Positions 33,745-42,771 of a stretch of DNA of 43,254 nucleotides are shown here, piece after piece. Within the stretch, counting starts at the first letter, position 1. Each line of letters starts with the position of its first letter. The position numbers and the translations under genes are program-made. The notes below the pieces were generated by a model. It saw only the letters and a program-made list of their open reading frames with translations, searched no databases and was not told the DNA's origin. Source of the DNA: Flavobacteriales bacterium (lineage in GTDB: Bacteria; Bacteroidota; Bacteroidia; Flavobacteriales_C; GCA-002722245); assembly GCA_947444925.1 (NCBI GenBank), contig CANFBW010000025.1:1-43254 (forward strand), in the 5' to 3' direction.

Positions 33745-34872
33745 TTAATATTTAGGAACAAATGGACCGCCTTCAGACAGGATAATATAATCAACATCAG
33801 CTGCTACATCGCCGCCATACTGTGGATCAGAAAGCAAGGAAACCGCCATAGCGCAAATTTTCCAAGGCTCCTTGATGTGATTGCCAGCGCCGCCTTTAGT
33901 TAAATCGTTGTCAACTCTAAACTCTGAAAAAGGAACACTCACCAATTTCCAGCCTTCCCAGGTTACACCAACAGTGCTGACCCATCCATCGTTTTGGCCT
34001 TGCATTGGCGTGGTAAAAACAAAATTGGCGTCGGTCATAACATCTACCAAGTTTTGTGGAGAAGTTGCTGCATCGTACTCGTAAATTTTCAATGCAATTG
34101 CCGAATTTGGCTTGCCTGTTCCACGAATGTATAAATTGATGTAAAAATTTTCTGGCGTTGTTGAAGCCACATTGTCGGCCACTGTTGCACTCACCATCTC
34201 ATTCAAATTCGTATGGTTCATACTCGCTATCCAACCATTGTTGTTGTAGTCGATGCCATTCATGTGAAAAGCACTGCTTCCATTGATAGGTCCAATGCTT
34301 GCAATTGCATAAGCTGGTGAACCTAAATCAGCCATGTCTAACGACACCGATTTCATCCCAGCTGTCCCCATGTGATTGCCATCAAAATCTTCCACCAAAA
34401 GATAGCGCACATTGTCAACAGTACGTTTGTGGTAAGACATCAATTTATCAATCACCAATTTTGCAGAAGAGATAGCCGTGTCAATTCCTTGCACGTACAA
34501 AGAAGCAGTACAACTGTCGCCCTTTCTAAAAAAAACAGTGCTCGTTGCATCGCCTTCCCAAACAGCATTCGTATTGTCAATAACAGTTCCCGTTCCCTTG
34601 ATTTCTCTGACGGCGTGTGATGCTTTTCCTTGAATCACAATTTTCCAAGAAACATCCGTATTAAATGCCGCCGAAAAAGACAATGCCGTACCCACCAATT
34701 TGTTGTTGACGTTGAAGTCGATCAGCGCATGATTAACGGTCAAAGCTGTGTTGGCAAGCAAAGGATTGCTTGAAACAAAATAGGTTTTCTCACCCACTAA
34801 GGTCTCTCTCGTACAGCCAGTCGCCATAATGACGATGAGCGATAGAGATGTAAATATTATTTTTTTATACAT
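33745..34872 (-). CDS. Outer-surface lipoprotein with Ig-like and CBM-like domains (first paralogue)
   Basis: A 375-residue lipoprotein, lipobox MATGC with Cys20. An Ig-like domain covers about 55-135 (SAAFNTDVSWKIVIQGKASHA), then a jelly-roll module from about 155 opening with LLVEDFDGNHMG, continuing with FYINLYIRGTGKPNSAIALK and ending with VTWEGWKLVSVPFSEF and DVDYIILSEGGPF. Each of these blocks aligns with the 32696-33739 protein in the same order, so the pair arose by duplication. The module has the look of a carbohydrate-binding domain. It follows the 569-residue beta-barrel gene by 11 bp and precedes its paralogue by 5 bp. Confidence 0.82.
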   Translation of the reverse strand: MYKKIIFTSLSLIVIMATGCTRETLVGEKTYFVSSNPLLANTALTVNHALIDFNVNNKLVGTALSFSAAFNTDVSWKIVIQGKASHAVREIKGTGTVIDNTNAVWEGDATSTVFFRKGDSCTASLYVQGIDTAISSAKLVIDKLMSYHKRTVDNVRYLLVEDFDGNHMGTAGMKSVSLDMADLGSPAYAIASIGPINGSSAFHMNGIDYNNNGWIASMNHTNLNEMVSATVADNVASTTPENFYINLYIRGTGKPNSAIALKIYEYDAATSPQNLVDVMTDANFVFTTPMQGQNDGWVSTVGVTWEGWKLVSVPFSEFRVDNDLTKGGAGNHIKEPWKICAMAVSLLSDPQYGGDVAADVDYIILSEGGPFVPKY

Positions 34873-34883
34873 AGTAGTAGCGC

Positions 34884-36593
34884 TTAAAATTTGCCTGTGT
34901 ATGATAAAAGCAATTGAGAAATGTTATACGATCCCGCAGTAAGCAAAGTATTGTTGTAGTTCACCATATTGTAGTGCACTGAAAATGCTTGCATGGTAGA
35001 GAATCTCAACTGCGCGCCCACTGATGCGATGCCTTCTGTTGAGTTCACACTAACAGCTGTTAACGCAGTGACTTCGTTGAAAGCGTTTCTTGGTGCCTGA
35101 AATTCATTGCCATTGGCCATCAACATTTTGTAACCGAAAAGCAAATCAATTTTTTTCACCACCTCAAAAGCAACACCAGCATCTGCAACAGTGCTTGCCA
35201 AGTCAACTTTACCTGCACCCGCTCTGCTTGTTTTTTCCATTCTGCCGCCTACTGAGAAGTCCAATTTACGGCCCAAGGCCATCATCTTACCAATTTCCAA
35301 TTTAACACCTCCTTTAACCACCATGAAGTTTCTAAGGTCAGTTGTTCCTTCACCAACGATCTCATTCAAATAATCAACACCAGCTTCAAAATTGATGTTT
35401 TTCATCGCTGTATCAGACGACACCATAAGGGAAGCGCCCATTCTATTTGGCGTTGCTTTGCCATAAGGCTGAGCGTTGTTGAATTCATTCAAATAAGGAG
35501 ACAACACATAAGCAATTTTGCTATTGTACAATTGTTCTGAAGTCATTCTATCGAACAAAATTGGCGCACGCATTACGCTTGCGTTGTTTACCATTCCAAA
35601 CAATGATGGATTCATATTGTCAACCACTCTTCTTGTTTGAGCAGTTGGACTGTTGAAATATTGTCCAACATCGGTTACGTTCAACGTAAATTTAATACCA
35701 GGTCCTTTCAACGCCAATTGCGCAGTCAAATCCAAAAAGTAATCTTGAAAAGATTTAGTCGTGTCATTCACTGCCGCTTGATTTTTGTAAATGAAGCTTG
35801 ATGCACCACCTTCAAACTTCACTGTCAATGCAGAAGCATCAGAATTCTTAATGTATTCAACATCTCCTGTTCCTACATAATTTTTGTACGAATATTTAGC
35901 CGACTGAATGTCAACATCACTCAAACCAACATAAGTAGCACCGATCTTCAATGACTCACCGCAGTGCACGCCCAATCTTCCACCCGACAGCAATCGGTCA
36001 GAAACGCTCATTTCATTGGTAGCGGTTGTTCTGGTTACAAAACCATAGGCACCCACTCCGCATTTTTCAAATTCGTGTTTGTATTGCAAATGCGCACCTT
36101 GCAGCAACCATCCGCTGCCCACATTCATGTTTTCATATTCAGAAATACTTCTTCTAACTTGAAAAATTTCAGACTCGTATTTGTGGTACATGTCGCCAAA
36201 ATTAAACACTGTAAAAGGAGTCAGCTCAACGCGAACATCTCCAATTTCATATTTAAATTCTTTGATCTTTCCCATCAACTTAAACTGACGAAACTCAAAG
36301 GAGTTGGCACTTCCGTAAAAGGAACCAAACTCACTGCGCACCCTGTACACCGCCATGGCTTGAAAAGCAGAATCTACTGCCAAATTATTTTGAAGGTCAA
36401 AAAGGTTGTAACCGCCCAATCCCGCGCTGTGCGTTTTGGTGTCCCCAGCCATAATATTCCCGCTCAATTGGTTATTAGTAATGAAAGACCTGCCTAAACC
36501 GTTCAAAGAAAATTTAGCTGGGCTTTGTGCTTGAGAAGAAACTCCAAAAGCTACTATTAACGCCGACGTAAGTAATAATTTTTTGTTTTGCAT
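34884..36593 (-). CDS. Outer-membrane beta-barrel-like protein, 569 residues, function unknown
   Basis: The protein has a signal peptide (MQNKKLLLTSALIVAFGVSS, cleavage after QAQ) and a chain of alternating polar and hydrophobic strands ending in YTGKF, the C-terminal Phe typical of beta-barrel outer-membrane proteins. Segments such as AMAVYRVRSEFGSFYG near residue 80, FRQFKLMGKIKEFKYEIGDV and repeated short beta-hairpins fit a porin-like barrel. No TonB plug or SusC-like N-terminal domain is seen. It is the third gene of the chitinase operon, 12 bp after the 711-residue barrel, so a role as glycan channel or as anchor for the two lipoproteins is possible. Family could not be named. Confidence 0.8.
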   Translation of the reverse strand: MQNKKLLLTSALIVAFGVSSQAQSPAKFSLNGLGRSFITNNQLSGNIMAGDTKTHSAGLGGYNLFDLQNNLAVDSAFQAMAVYRVRSEFGSFYGSANSFEFRQFKLMGKIKEFKYEIGDVRVELTPFTVFNFGDMYHKYESEIFQVRRSISEYENMNVGSGWLLQGAHLQYKHEFEKCGVGAYGFVTRTTATNEMSVSDRLLSGGRLGVHCGESLKIGATYVGLSDVDIQSAKYSYKNYVGTGDVEYIKNSDASALTVKFEGGASSFIYKNQAAVNDTTKSFQDYFLDLTAQLALKGPGIKFTLNVTDVGQYFNSPTAQTRRVVDNMNPSLFGMVNNASVMRAPILFDRMTSEQLYNSKIAYVLSPYLNEFNNAQPYGKATPNRMGASLMVSSDTAMKNINFEAGVDYLNEIVGEGTTDLRNFMVVKGGVKLEIGKMMALGRKLDFSVGGRMEKTSRAGAGKVDLASTVADAGVAFEVVKKIDLLFGYKMLMANGNEFQAPRNAFNEVTALTAVSVNSTEGIASVGAQLRFSTMQAFSVHYNMVNYNNTLLTAGSYNISQLLLSYTGKF

Positions 36594-36605
36594 TTTTATA
36601 AATTA

Positions 36606-38702
36606 TTAGAAGAAAATTTTAAACTCTATTGTTGTTTCATTGCCTTGGAAAACATCTCTCGTGAAATTAAAATCCTGATGCGTCATGTATCTTTGACGCA
36701 AATGGATATTCATTGTTCTAGAGATATCATAGTCAATACCAAAGGCCATTGTTGTTCCAAGTTGATTGATCACCCTGTCTTTAGCAGCATAAGCAACATT
36801 GTCTGAATCCAACACCTTATCAGGAGAAAGATCTACCATCGTGCTGCCGTGTACAGTTTCAAAACCCAGCTCGCCAACGACCGACAAATTTTTGAAAATA
36901 CTGTAGGCCACTGTCAAGTCTTCATAGAACACGGAGATGAAAGTATTCTCGTTCATTCCTGGAAGCGGAGAAAATCCTTTTTGTACCGAGTTAAAGCTGT
37001 TGTAGTTCAAAATAATCAATTTGTGTTTGCCAATTTGGTACTGCCCTTTCAACAACAATTCAGCAGCATTGAAGCCCTTAACATAAGCGCCACCGCCTGT
37101 TTTTGTGGTATCAATGGTAATGGTTTCATAAGTACGAAACCAAGCCGATTTAACTCTGTGGTAAGGACCATCCGCTTGAAACCAAGGTCGCATTCTTGAT
37201 CTTGAGAAATCATTCACGCGGTGCTGAATGGTAATGGTATCGTGCGTGTTTTCAATTTCAGATCCGAAAGCATAGCCAAACTGAATTCTGATGTTTTTAC
37301 CCAAACCGCCTTCAGCTCTGAAGTTTACACCCTGACGATTATTGGCGATTTGTCCAACCTCTTGTGACAAATTAGGAAGGTATAAAGCGTCATATACTTT
37401 ATCAGTAGTATAACCACCCTGACCTAAAGTTTGATTAGAGTTCATAATCGATCCGTCTAAACTCGCCATTCCTTTATTGATGTGGTAGTACTCAATAGAG
37501 AAAGGCACCAACACAATACGCTTGTCGAATTCTGTTTTAAAATAGTAGCCTTGTCCTATTGGCGCAGATGCGGCAGTACCCGGATTTTCAATTTTACCAA
37601 TACCAAACTCACCCGACACATTTACCTTTTTGATTTTAAAACTAAAATCCAAAGTCGTCACGGTATTGTTATCGGGCGCTTTGTTTTCAAATGATACCTG
37701 AGCGCGTTTCGCGTAAAAATTCAAACCCATAGTTCCCGACATGAAGCGTTCGAAAACCACCTTTTCCAACTTCACCACTCCTGTATAAGACGGGAAATAG
37801 TTGATACTTTGCGACAGAATCACGTTGGAACTCGTTCTTCCAAACATACCGCGAACGCCCACCTGCAATGGCAAATATTTGGTTTCAAAAACAACCCCAG
37901 TCATAGCGCTACCGCCCAATCCTTGAGTTCCGATATTGGTTGACATAGAGAAGTATTCTTCAAAACGCTCAAAACTTCTTCTGTACCAATCCCAAGGCAA
38001 ACGATTGAAATAGTTGTCTCTGTACTCCGCTTGTCCCATTGTGAATTTGCTCATTTTCAGCCACAGGATTTCTCCAGCAGTAATTGAGGTTTCAAAGAGA
38101 CCACTTCTCACTCTACCCGAAAAATTAATGTTTTGTCGCGCACTAATACTTCTGCTTCCGCCATTTTGCACATCTCCTGTGAAAATTGGCGACAATGAGT
38201 AACCGACGTTGAAATCGATTTTACTTTTCAGTTTAGAGGAAATATTCAACTCCAACATCGGATAACCACCACCATTGGTGGTACCAACGTTTGCAGTAGG
38301 ATAATCCGAAAACGCAATGCTCTTTTCACTAGTGATGTTGTCGTCATAGGCCTTTTGCATGTCGCGGTAAACTACCAAGGCACGCATTACCCCCGACACC
38401 ACTACATCATCGGCAAACAAAGCCTTGCCTTCATTTCCGCCCAGATAATTAAAATGGTCGTTCAATTTTGTGCCGCTGCCAAATTGAGCGTAGTTCGGTT
38501 GCAGCATTAAGCTCGTCGTTCCAATAAAAGGAACTTGGTGCTCTTTGCTGAAACTAAAGTGTACGCGCAACGACAAGGAGTCGTTGGCCCTTTGTATTGA
38601 ATCGTTTGCGTGGCCGCCGGCAAAGGCACTGCCACAGCCCAACAGCAAGCCAAAGGTACCTAGCAAACGAAAGTTGCGTTTATGTGAAATCTTATTCATC
38701 AT
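36606..38702 (-). CDS. Large outer-membrane beta-barrel-like protein, about 700 residues, function unknown
   Basis: I favour the Met at 38702 (698 residues) because it is followed by a proper signal peptide (KISHKRNFRLLGTFGLLLG, cleavage near SAFA); an in-frame ATG at 38741 lies 12 bp after the chitinase stop and is the alternative start. The mature chain is rich in amphipathic strands and aromatic girdle residues, and ends IEFKIFF with terminal Phe. It has no plug or TonB box that I can see. Segments like VMRALVVYRDMQKAYDD resemble AMAVYRVRSEFGS of the next gene, hinting at distant relationship between the two barrels. It is the second gene of the operon. Transport or surface assembly of chitin-active proteins is possible. 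Confidence 0.8.
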   Translation of the reverse strand: MMNKISHKRNFRLLGTFGLLLGCGSAFAGGHANDSIQRANDSLSLRVHFSFSKEHQVPFIGTTSLMLQPNYAQFGSGTKLNDHFNYLGGNEGKALFADDVVVSGVMRALVVYRDMQKAYDDNITSEKSIAFSDYPTANVGTTNGGGYPMLELNISSKLKSKIDFNVGYSLSPIFTGDVQNGGSRSISARQNINFSGRVRSGLFETSITAGEILWLKMSKFTMGQAEYRDNYFNRLPWDWYRRSFERFEEYFSMSTNIGTQGLGGSAMTGVVFETKYLPLQVGVRGMFGRTSSNVILSQSINYFPSYTGVVKLEKVVFERFMSGTMGLNFYAKRAQVSFENKAPDNNTVTTLDFSFKIKKVNVSGEFGIGKIENPGTAASAPIGQGYYFKTEFDKRIVLVPFSIEYYHINKGMASLDGSIMNSNQTLGQGGYTTDKVYDALYLPNLSQEVGQIANNRQGVNFRAEGGLGKNIRIQFGYAFGSEIENTHDTITIQHRVNDFSRSRMRPWFQADGPYHRVKSAWFRTYETITIDTTKTGGGAYVKGFNAAELLLKGQYQIGKHKLIILNYNSFNSVQKGFSPLPGMNENTFISVFYEDLTVAYSIFKNLSVVGELGFETVHGSTMVDLSPDKVLDSDNVAYAAKDRVINQLGTTMAFGIDYDISRTMNIHLRQRYMTHQDFNFTRDVFQGNETTIEFKIFF

Positions 38703-38753
38703 CAGATTGAAAATATTAATTTCTAATTTTTTGAATTGCATTGTTACGGAAGT

Positions 38754-40067
38754 CTATTTCCACCTTTTTTTGATGCGTGGACGAACAACTTGGTTGGTCC
38801 CAAAAGTATTCACCAACTCATCCACAAGTGGCGTTCCTGTTATCAAAGAAGAACCTGGTTTTTTTTCGATATAATCACCAAAAACGTCCCAGATAATTGC
38901 ACCCGCACATTTGTTTTTCACAATGTATTCCGCCTTTAACTTCACCGATTTTACGTTGTCAAACGAAACAAAAGATTTTTCATCTTCACTCACCAAATAA
39001 GGTACTTTAGCAACATCGTCCCAATATTCTTTGTAGCCATGTTTTTTGTACTCTTCCATGATATTGAAATACTGCGGCATTCCTTCGTGCTCAGCAAAAA
39101 CCACATCGTCTTGCTTTTTCTGATGCCCTGTTCTGTAGATAGTAATGGGTTGATCGCCATCAAACCCGCGCAATGTTCTGCCATAAAAAGCAACACCTAA
39201 ATTTAATTTTTCAGCAGGCACTTTGTATTTGGTCGTCATGAGACGGTAGGCCTCATCTAAACTTCCTTTGTAGCCTTTTGATGGGTTGTATAAAGGTGAA
39301 TTGTGATTGGCATCGTCACTCCAAGTACCATTGAAATCGTAGGTCATCATGTTGATGTAATCCATAAAGGGAGCAACAACATCCCATTGTATCTGGTCCA
39401 TTTGCGGAATGTTTGCGCCGTAGGCACCCGTGAGCAAAAATTTATAATCGATGGTTTTTCCATAGGCGTCAATAGAGTCGCGGATGGCCTTCATAAAGAG
39501 CGGGTAATTTGCTCTGTCTTGCGGCGTTCCGCTATGCTCTGCATAACCAGGATATTCCCAGTCAATGTCAATACCGTCGAATTGATAGTGTTTCAAAAGG
39601 CGCACACATTCCTGCGCAAAATGTCCTCTTTTTTTAGGATCTGCTGCAATTAAAGGAAAATTATCTGACAGCGTCCAACCGCCAATTGACACCATTACTT
39701 TTACACCGTATAAGTGCGCATAGTCTATCAAACTTGAATTGGGATAGTAGGCAGGCTGAGGCTTACTCCAGTCAATTCTGCCTTTCAGCAAAATGGTATC
39801 GGCCCAAGGATCCGTTCCTTCAATGTTCGCTTCTTTATCAGGCGAATAAAAAGAGTAATTTAAAATGGTGTAACGACTGTAGTCCAATACCTCAGGCACA
39901 ACACAACCGTTGCGCTTGTACATTTGCCAAGAAGGAAAGTATGCAATGATTTCTTTTGGATTGCCGGTGCTGGCGACAGCAAGATCTTGTTTCTGCTTTT
40001 GTGCATTCAACACTTGACAAAAACTGGTGCACAATACTGCGAAGGCAATGAGAATGGGTTTCTTCAT
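38754..40067 (-). CDS. GH18 chitinase, secreted
   Basis: A 437-residue glycoside hydrolase family 18 enzyme that cleaves beta-1,4-GlcNAc linkages of chitin. The signal peptide runs to about NAQ (residue 23). The barrel motifs are all present: KVMVSIGGWTLSDNF (SxGG) near 124-137, FDGIDIDWEYPG with catalytic acid Glu171 and the assisting Asp167 and Asp169, and MMTYDFNGTW near 239. The insertion GYKGSLDEAYRLMTTKYKVP and the following GVAFYGRTLRG belong to the chitinase insertion domain of subfamily A. No carbohydrate-binding module and no T9SS C-terminal domain are visible; the chain ends in a basic KKRWK tail. It is the first gene of a five-gene operon with two barrels and two lipoproteins. Confidence 0.95.
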   Translation of the reverse strand: MKKPILIAFAVLCTSFCQVLNAQKQKQDLAVASTGNPKEIIAYFPSWQMYKRNGCVVPEVLDYSRYTILNYSFYSPDKEANIEGTDPWADTILLKGRIDWSKPQPAYYPNSSLIDYAHLYGVKVMVSIGGWTLSDNFPLIAADPKKRGHFAQECVRLLKHYQFDGIDIDWEYPGYAEHSGTPQDRANYPLFMKAIRDSIDAYGKTIDYKFLLTGAYGANIPQMDQIQWDVVAPFMDYINMMTYDFNGTWSDDANHNSPLYNPSKGYKGSLDEAYRLMTTKYKVPAEKLNLGVAFYGRTLRGFDGDQPITIYRTGHQKKQDDVVFAEHEGMPQYFNIMEEYKKHGYKEYWDDVAKVPYLVSEDEKSFVSFDNVKSVKLKAEYIVKNKCAGAIIWDVFGDYIEKKPGSSLITGTPLVDELVNTFGTNQVVRPRIKKRWK

Positions 40068-40416
40068 AATTCAAACTTTTAAGCAAAGCACCTGTGATTT
40101 TAATTTCTTAAAATCCTAAAACTTTGCATTTAAATAAAAAATCGAAAACGTTTACAAGAAAAGTAAAACGAAACCCTAGTCCGACGAATGTATAAAAATA
40201 TATTCTCCTTCCAAACATCTTTGCATAATATTTTTGTGCGCCCCCCTACTTTAGGCATCACATTTTCTTTTCTTGCCACCTTCTACCGCAACTAGCGCAG
40301 AATGTTACAAGAAAAATAAAAACTTGACAATCACGCTAAATAAAAGATTTTCCAGAAAAAAAAAAGCCCCACTTCGCAAGAAGCAGGGCTACAAACAATC
40401 TTTTTATTTGGGGTAT
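40068..40416. other. Non-coding region between the chitinase operon and pfkA
   Basis: 349 bp with no supportable gene. It must hold the chitinase-operon promoter, but no exact TAnnTTTG box is seen on the minus strand. The pfkA terminator is at its left end. Confidence 0.55.
40355..40390 (-). terminator. Rho-independent terminator of the gap-pfkA operon
   Basis: On the minus strand AGCCCTGCTTC pairs with GAAGTGGGGCT (two G-T pairs) around TTGC and is followed by ten T. It lies 26 bp after the pfkA stop. Confidence 0.85.
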
Positions 40417-41412
40417 TTAAATAGACAGTATGTTTGCTACACGCAAAACTTCTTCATCAACATAATCTTTCTCGATGATGGCATCTTCAAATGAAGTATA
40501 AACGACTTCATTTTTAATCATTCCCGCCATCACATTCTTTTTACCGGCAATCAAACCTTCTACCGCTGCAACACCTAAACGGCTTGCTAAAATACGATCG
40601 AAAGAGGTTGGATTTCCTCCTCTTTGAATGTGTCCGAGAATAGTCACTTTAGCATCAGAGTAATTCAACTTTTCGCATACTAGTCGAGCAATCTCAACAG
40701 TTGAACCTAACTTACAACCTTCTGCAACCACTACTATACTGGATGTTTTTTTACGCAATCGACCTTTTTCAAGTTTCTCAACAATGGCATCAATACTTCC
40801 TTCTTTTTCGGGAATCAAAATATCTACTGCGCCAGAAGCCAAACCTGTGTTGGCGGCAATAAAACCAGAATTACGGCCCATCACTTCCACAAAAAACAAG
40901 CGGTTGTGCGACATAGCTGTGTTACGGATATTGTCAACTGCACTAATAGCTGTGTTGGTCGCTGTATCAAAACCAACGGTATAATCTGTTCCGTTCAAAT
41001 CATTGTCTATTGTTCCCGGAATACCAATTATTGGAATGCCGTGTTCTTTTGACAATAATTCAGCACCAGTAAAAGTACCGTTACCACCAATCGCAACCAA
41101 AGCATCAATTTTGCGCGCCTTCAAATTTTTGTAGGCTTTCAATCGGCCTTCCGGAGTTCTAAACTCCTCGCAGCGCGCTGACTCGAGAATGGTACCACCT
41201 TTTTGCAAAATCTGATTAACAGAACGAACATCCATCTCATCGATAATGTCGTTGTCAATCATCCCCTCATAGCCACGGTAGATACCAGACACCGTTAATC
41301 CGTAATACACCGACGAACGAACGACTGCCCGAATGGCAGCGTTCATTCCCGGTGAATCTCCTCCTGAAGTATAAACTCCTATTTTCTGTATCTTCTTCAA
41401 TGCTTCAGCCAC
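40417..41412 (-). CDS. pfkA: ATP-dependent 6-phosphofructokinase
   Basis: A cytoplasmic glycolytic enzyme converting fructose-6-phosphate to the 1,6-bisphosphate. The 331-residue protein has the ATP site GGDSPGMN (17-24), IPGTIDNDLNGTD near 131 with catalytic Asp136, MGRNSGFIA near 178 and the effector-site region typical of bacterial PfkA. One odd point: the GGDG motif that binds Mg-ATP reads IGGNGTFTGA, with Asn111 where E. coli has Asp103. It is 2 bp behind gap, so the two glycolytic enzymes are read together, and a terminator follows. It would take up fructose-6-phosphate coming from NagB. Confidence 0.96.
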   Translation of the reverse strand: MAEALKKIQKIGVYTSGGDSPGMNAAIRAVVRSSVYYGLTVSGIYRGYEGMIDNDIIDEMDVRSVNQILQKGGTILESARCEEFRTPEGRLKAYKNLKARKIDALVAIGGNGTFTGAELLSKEHGIPIIGIPGTIDNDLNGTDYTVGFDTATNTAISAVDNIRNTAMSHNRLFFVEVMGRNSGFIAANTGLASGAVDILIPEKEGSIDAIVEKLEKGRLRKKTSSIVVVAEGCKLGSTVEIARLVCEKLNYSDAKVTILGHIQRGGNPTSFDRILASRLGVAAVEGLIAGKKNVMAGMIKNEVVYTSFEDAIIEKDYVDEEVLRVANILSI

Positions 41413-41414
41413 AA

Positions 41415-42443
41415 TTATTTTTTACCTGTGAAGATAAGCGCCAACTCCGCCATACGGTGAGAGAAGCCCATTTCGTTATCGTAGAAACTTGTCATTTTAA
41501 CAAGTGTATTTCCGTTGCTAGGAACAACCAATACGTCATTCATAATCATTGAAGAAAAAGGCTCTCCAACGCAGTCTCTTGAACACTCGTAGAAATCACC
41601 GAAGTAAGCTACTTGTTTCAATATAGTACCGCTGTTGATTTTTTCAACGTTCGCAGTCATGGCAGCAGAGATTTCTGCAGCACTGTGATTTCCTTCAATT
41701 AAGTAAACAGCTTCAACAACAGAACCAGTATCCGTTGGAACTCTCAATGCAGTACCATTCAATTTACCGTTCAAGTGAGGAAGAACTTTTCCTACCGCTT
41801 TAGCAGCACCTGTAGATGCAGGAATAATGTTGTTTAATGTAGCTCTGTTTTTTCCACCACCGAAAGCATCCGCAACTTTTTGAGTAGCTGTAGCAGCATG
41901 TGTTGTAGAGATCAAACCAGAGATTACTTTAAAAGTATCGTCTAATGCTTTAGTCATTGGCGCCAAACAGTTGGTAGTACAAGAAGCGTTAGATACAATT
42001 TTATCGTCAGCGCTGATTGAATCGTGATTAACACCCAATACCACTGTTTTTGTAGCATCGTTACAAGGAGCAGAAACAATTACTCTTTTCGCGCCTGCAT
42101 TGATATGTGCTTGTGCTTTTTCAGTAGTCAAGTAAAAACCTGTACATTCAAAAACAACATCAACATCATGAGCAGCCCATTTAATATTATTGGCATCTTT
42201 CTCAGCGTATACTGTGATTGTATGTGTACCTACTTGAATAACATTGTCAGAAACTAAAGTAACTGGAACTGGAAATCTACCAAAAATAGAGTCTTTTGGA
42301 AGTCCACTTGCAATTTCTGAAGCGGGCACTAAGTCGTTACCTGCAACGATTTCAATTTGATCGTTAAATTTTTCAACGATAACTCTCATTACGTTTTTGC
42401 CGATACGGCCCATTCCATTGAAAGCAACTTTAATTTTAGCCAT
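41415..42443 (-). CDS. gapA: Glyceraldehyde-3-phosphate dehydrogenase, divergent type I
   Basis: A 342-residue glycolytic enzyme oxidising glyceraldehyde-3-phosphate with NAD and phosphate. The NAD loop is NGMGRIG (9-15), the active site SNASCTTNCLAP holds Cys155, and His182 in STTHAATATQK is at the standard 27-residue spacing. IPASTGAAKAVGKVLPHLNGKLNG and the terminal SFYDNEMGF are present. Differences from classical GAPDH include the Met in the glycine loop, LRVPTDTGSVVEAVYLIEG in place of RVPTPNVSVVDL, and DNEMGFSHR in place of DNEWGYSNR. It is thus a divergent branch, still with all catalytic residues. First gene of the gap-pfkA operon. Confidence 0.95.
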   Translation of the reverse strand: MAKIKVAFNGMGRIGKNVMRVIVEKFNDQIEIVAGNDLVPASEIASGLPKDSIFGRFPVPVTLVSDNVIQVGTHTITVYAEKDANNIKWAAHDVDVVFECTGFYLTTEKAQAHINAGAKRVIVSAPCNDATKTVVLGVNHDSISADDKIVSNASCTTNCLAPMTKALDDTFKVISGLISTTHAATATQKVADAFGGGKNRATLNNIIPASTGAAKAVGKVLPHLNGKLNGTALRVPTDTGSVVEAVYLIEGNHSAAEISAAMTANVEKINSGTILKQVAYFGDFYECSRDCVGEPFSSMIMNDVLVVPSNGNTLVKMTSFYDNEMGFSHRMAELALIFTGKK

Positions 42444-42771
42444 GATGTTTAGATATTAAGATTGAACATTGTTATTTAGCCTCAAAAAAGGCGAAGCCGC
42501 TAAAATAGGATTTTCTCAGTAAAACAAATACAACTTATTCGAAAAAGTTGAAAAAAAATGTTTTGCTCATCTAAACTTAACCTTAAGCCAACAGCTCTTC
42601 AACACTAAAATCAGGAACAACGTACTCCATTTTGCTAAATAAACACTACAACAACACTTGATAAAGAAGTCTTTTCGTTCCTACAAGCGAGCGAACAGCG
42701 AAGTTCCTTATAGGCGAGCGCGCGGTATATAAAATTGATTCTCTACCTTTAGCCCGACCAAAAAGCGCAAT
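42444..42771. other. Non-coding region between gapA and bshB1
   Basis: 328 bp between divergent genes. A near-match -7 box on the minus strand (TGTATTTG at 42525-42532) could drive gapA, and TACCTTTA near 42744 could drive bshB1. A 15-codon minus-strand frame (42583-42630) is too short to support as a gene. A small palindrome lies at 42680-42714. Confidence 0.5.
42680..42714. repeat. Short inverted repeat with GCGAGCG motifs
   Basis: CCTACAAG (42680-42687) pairs with CTTATAGG (42707-42714) with one G-T or mismatch, enclosing GCGAGCGAACAGCGAAG. The following GCGAGCGCGCGG repeats the inner motif. It resembles small intergenic palindromes common in Bacteroidota genomes; no second copy is in this window. 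Confidence 0.4.

Noticed and set aside
32696-40067. Reading the chitinase operon as a classical SusCD polysaccharide-utilisation locus
   Set aside because: Neither barrel shows the SusC plug and TonB-dependent features, and neither lipoprotein resembles the helical SusD fold.
42583-42630. A 15-codon minus-strand frame (MEYVVPDFSVEELLA) upstream of gapA
   Set aside because: Too short and without a downstream attenuator-like structure; could be a gene remnant, but nothing supports it.
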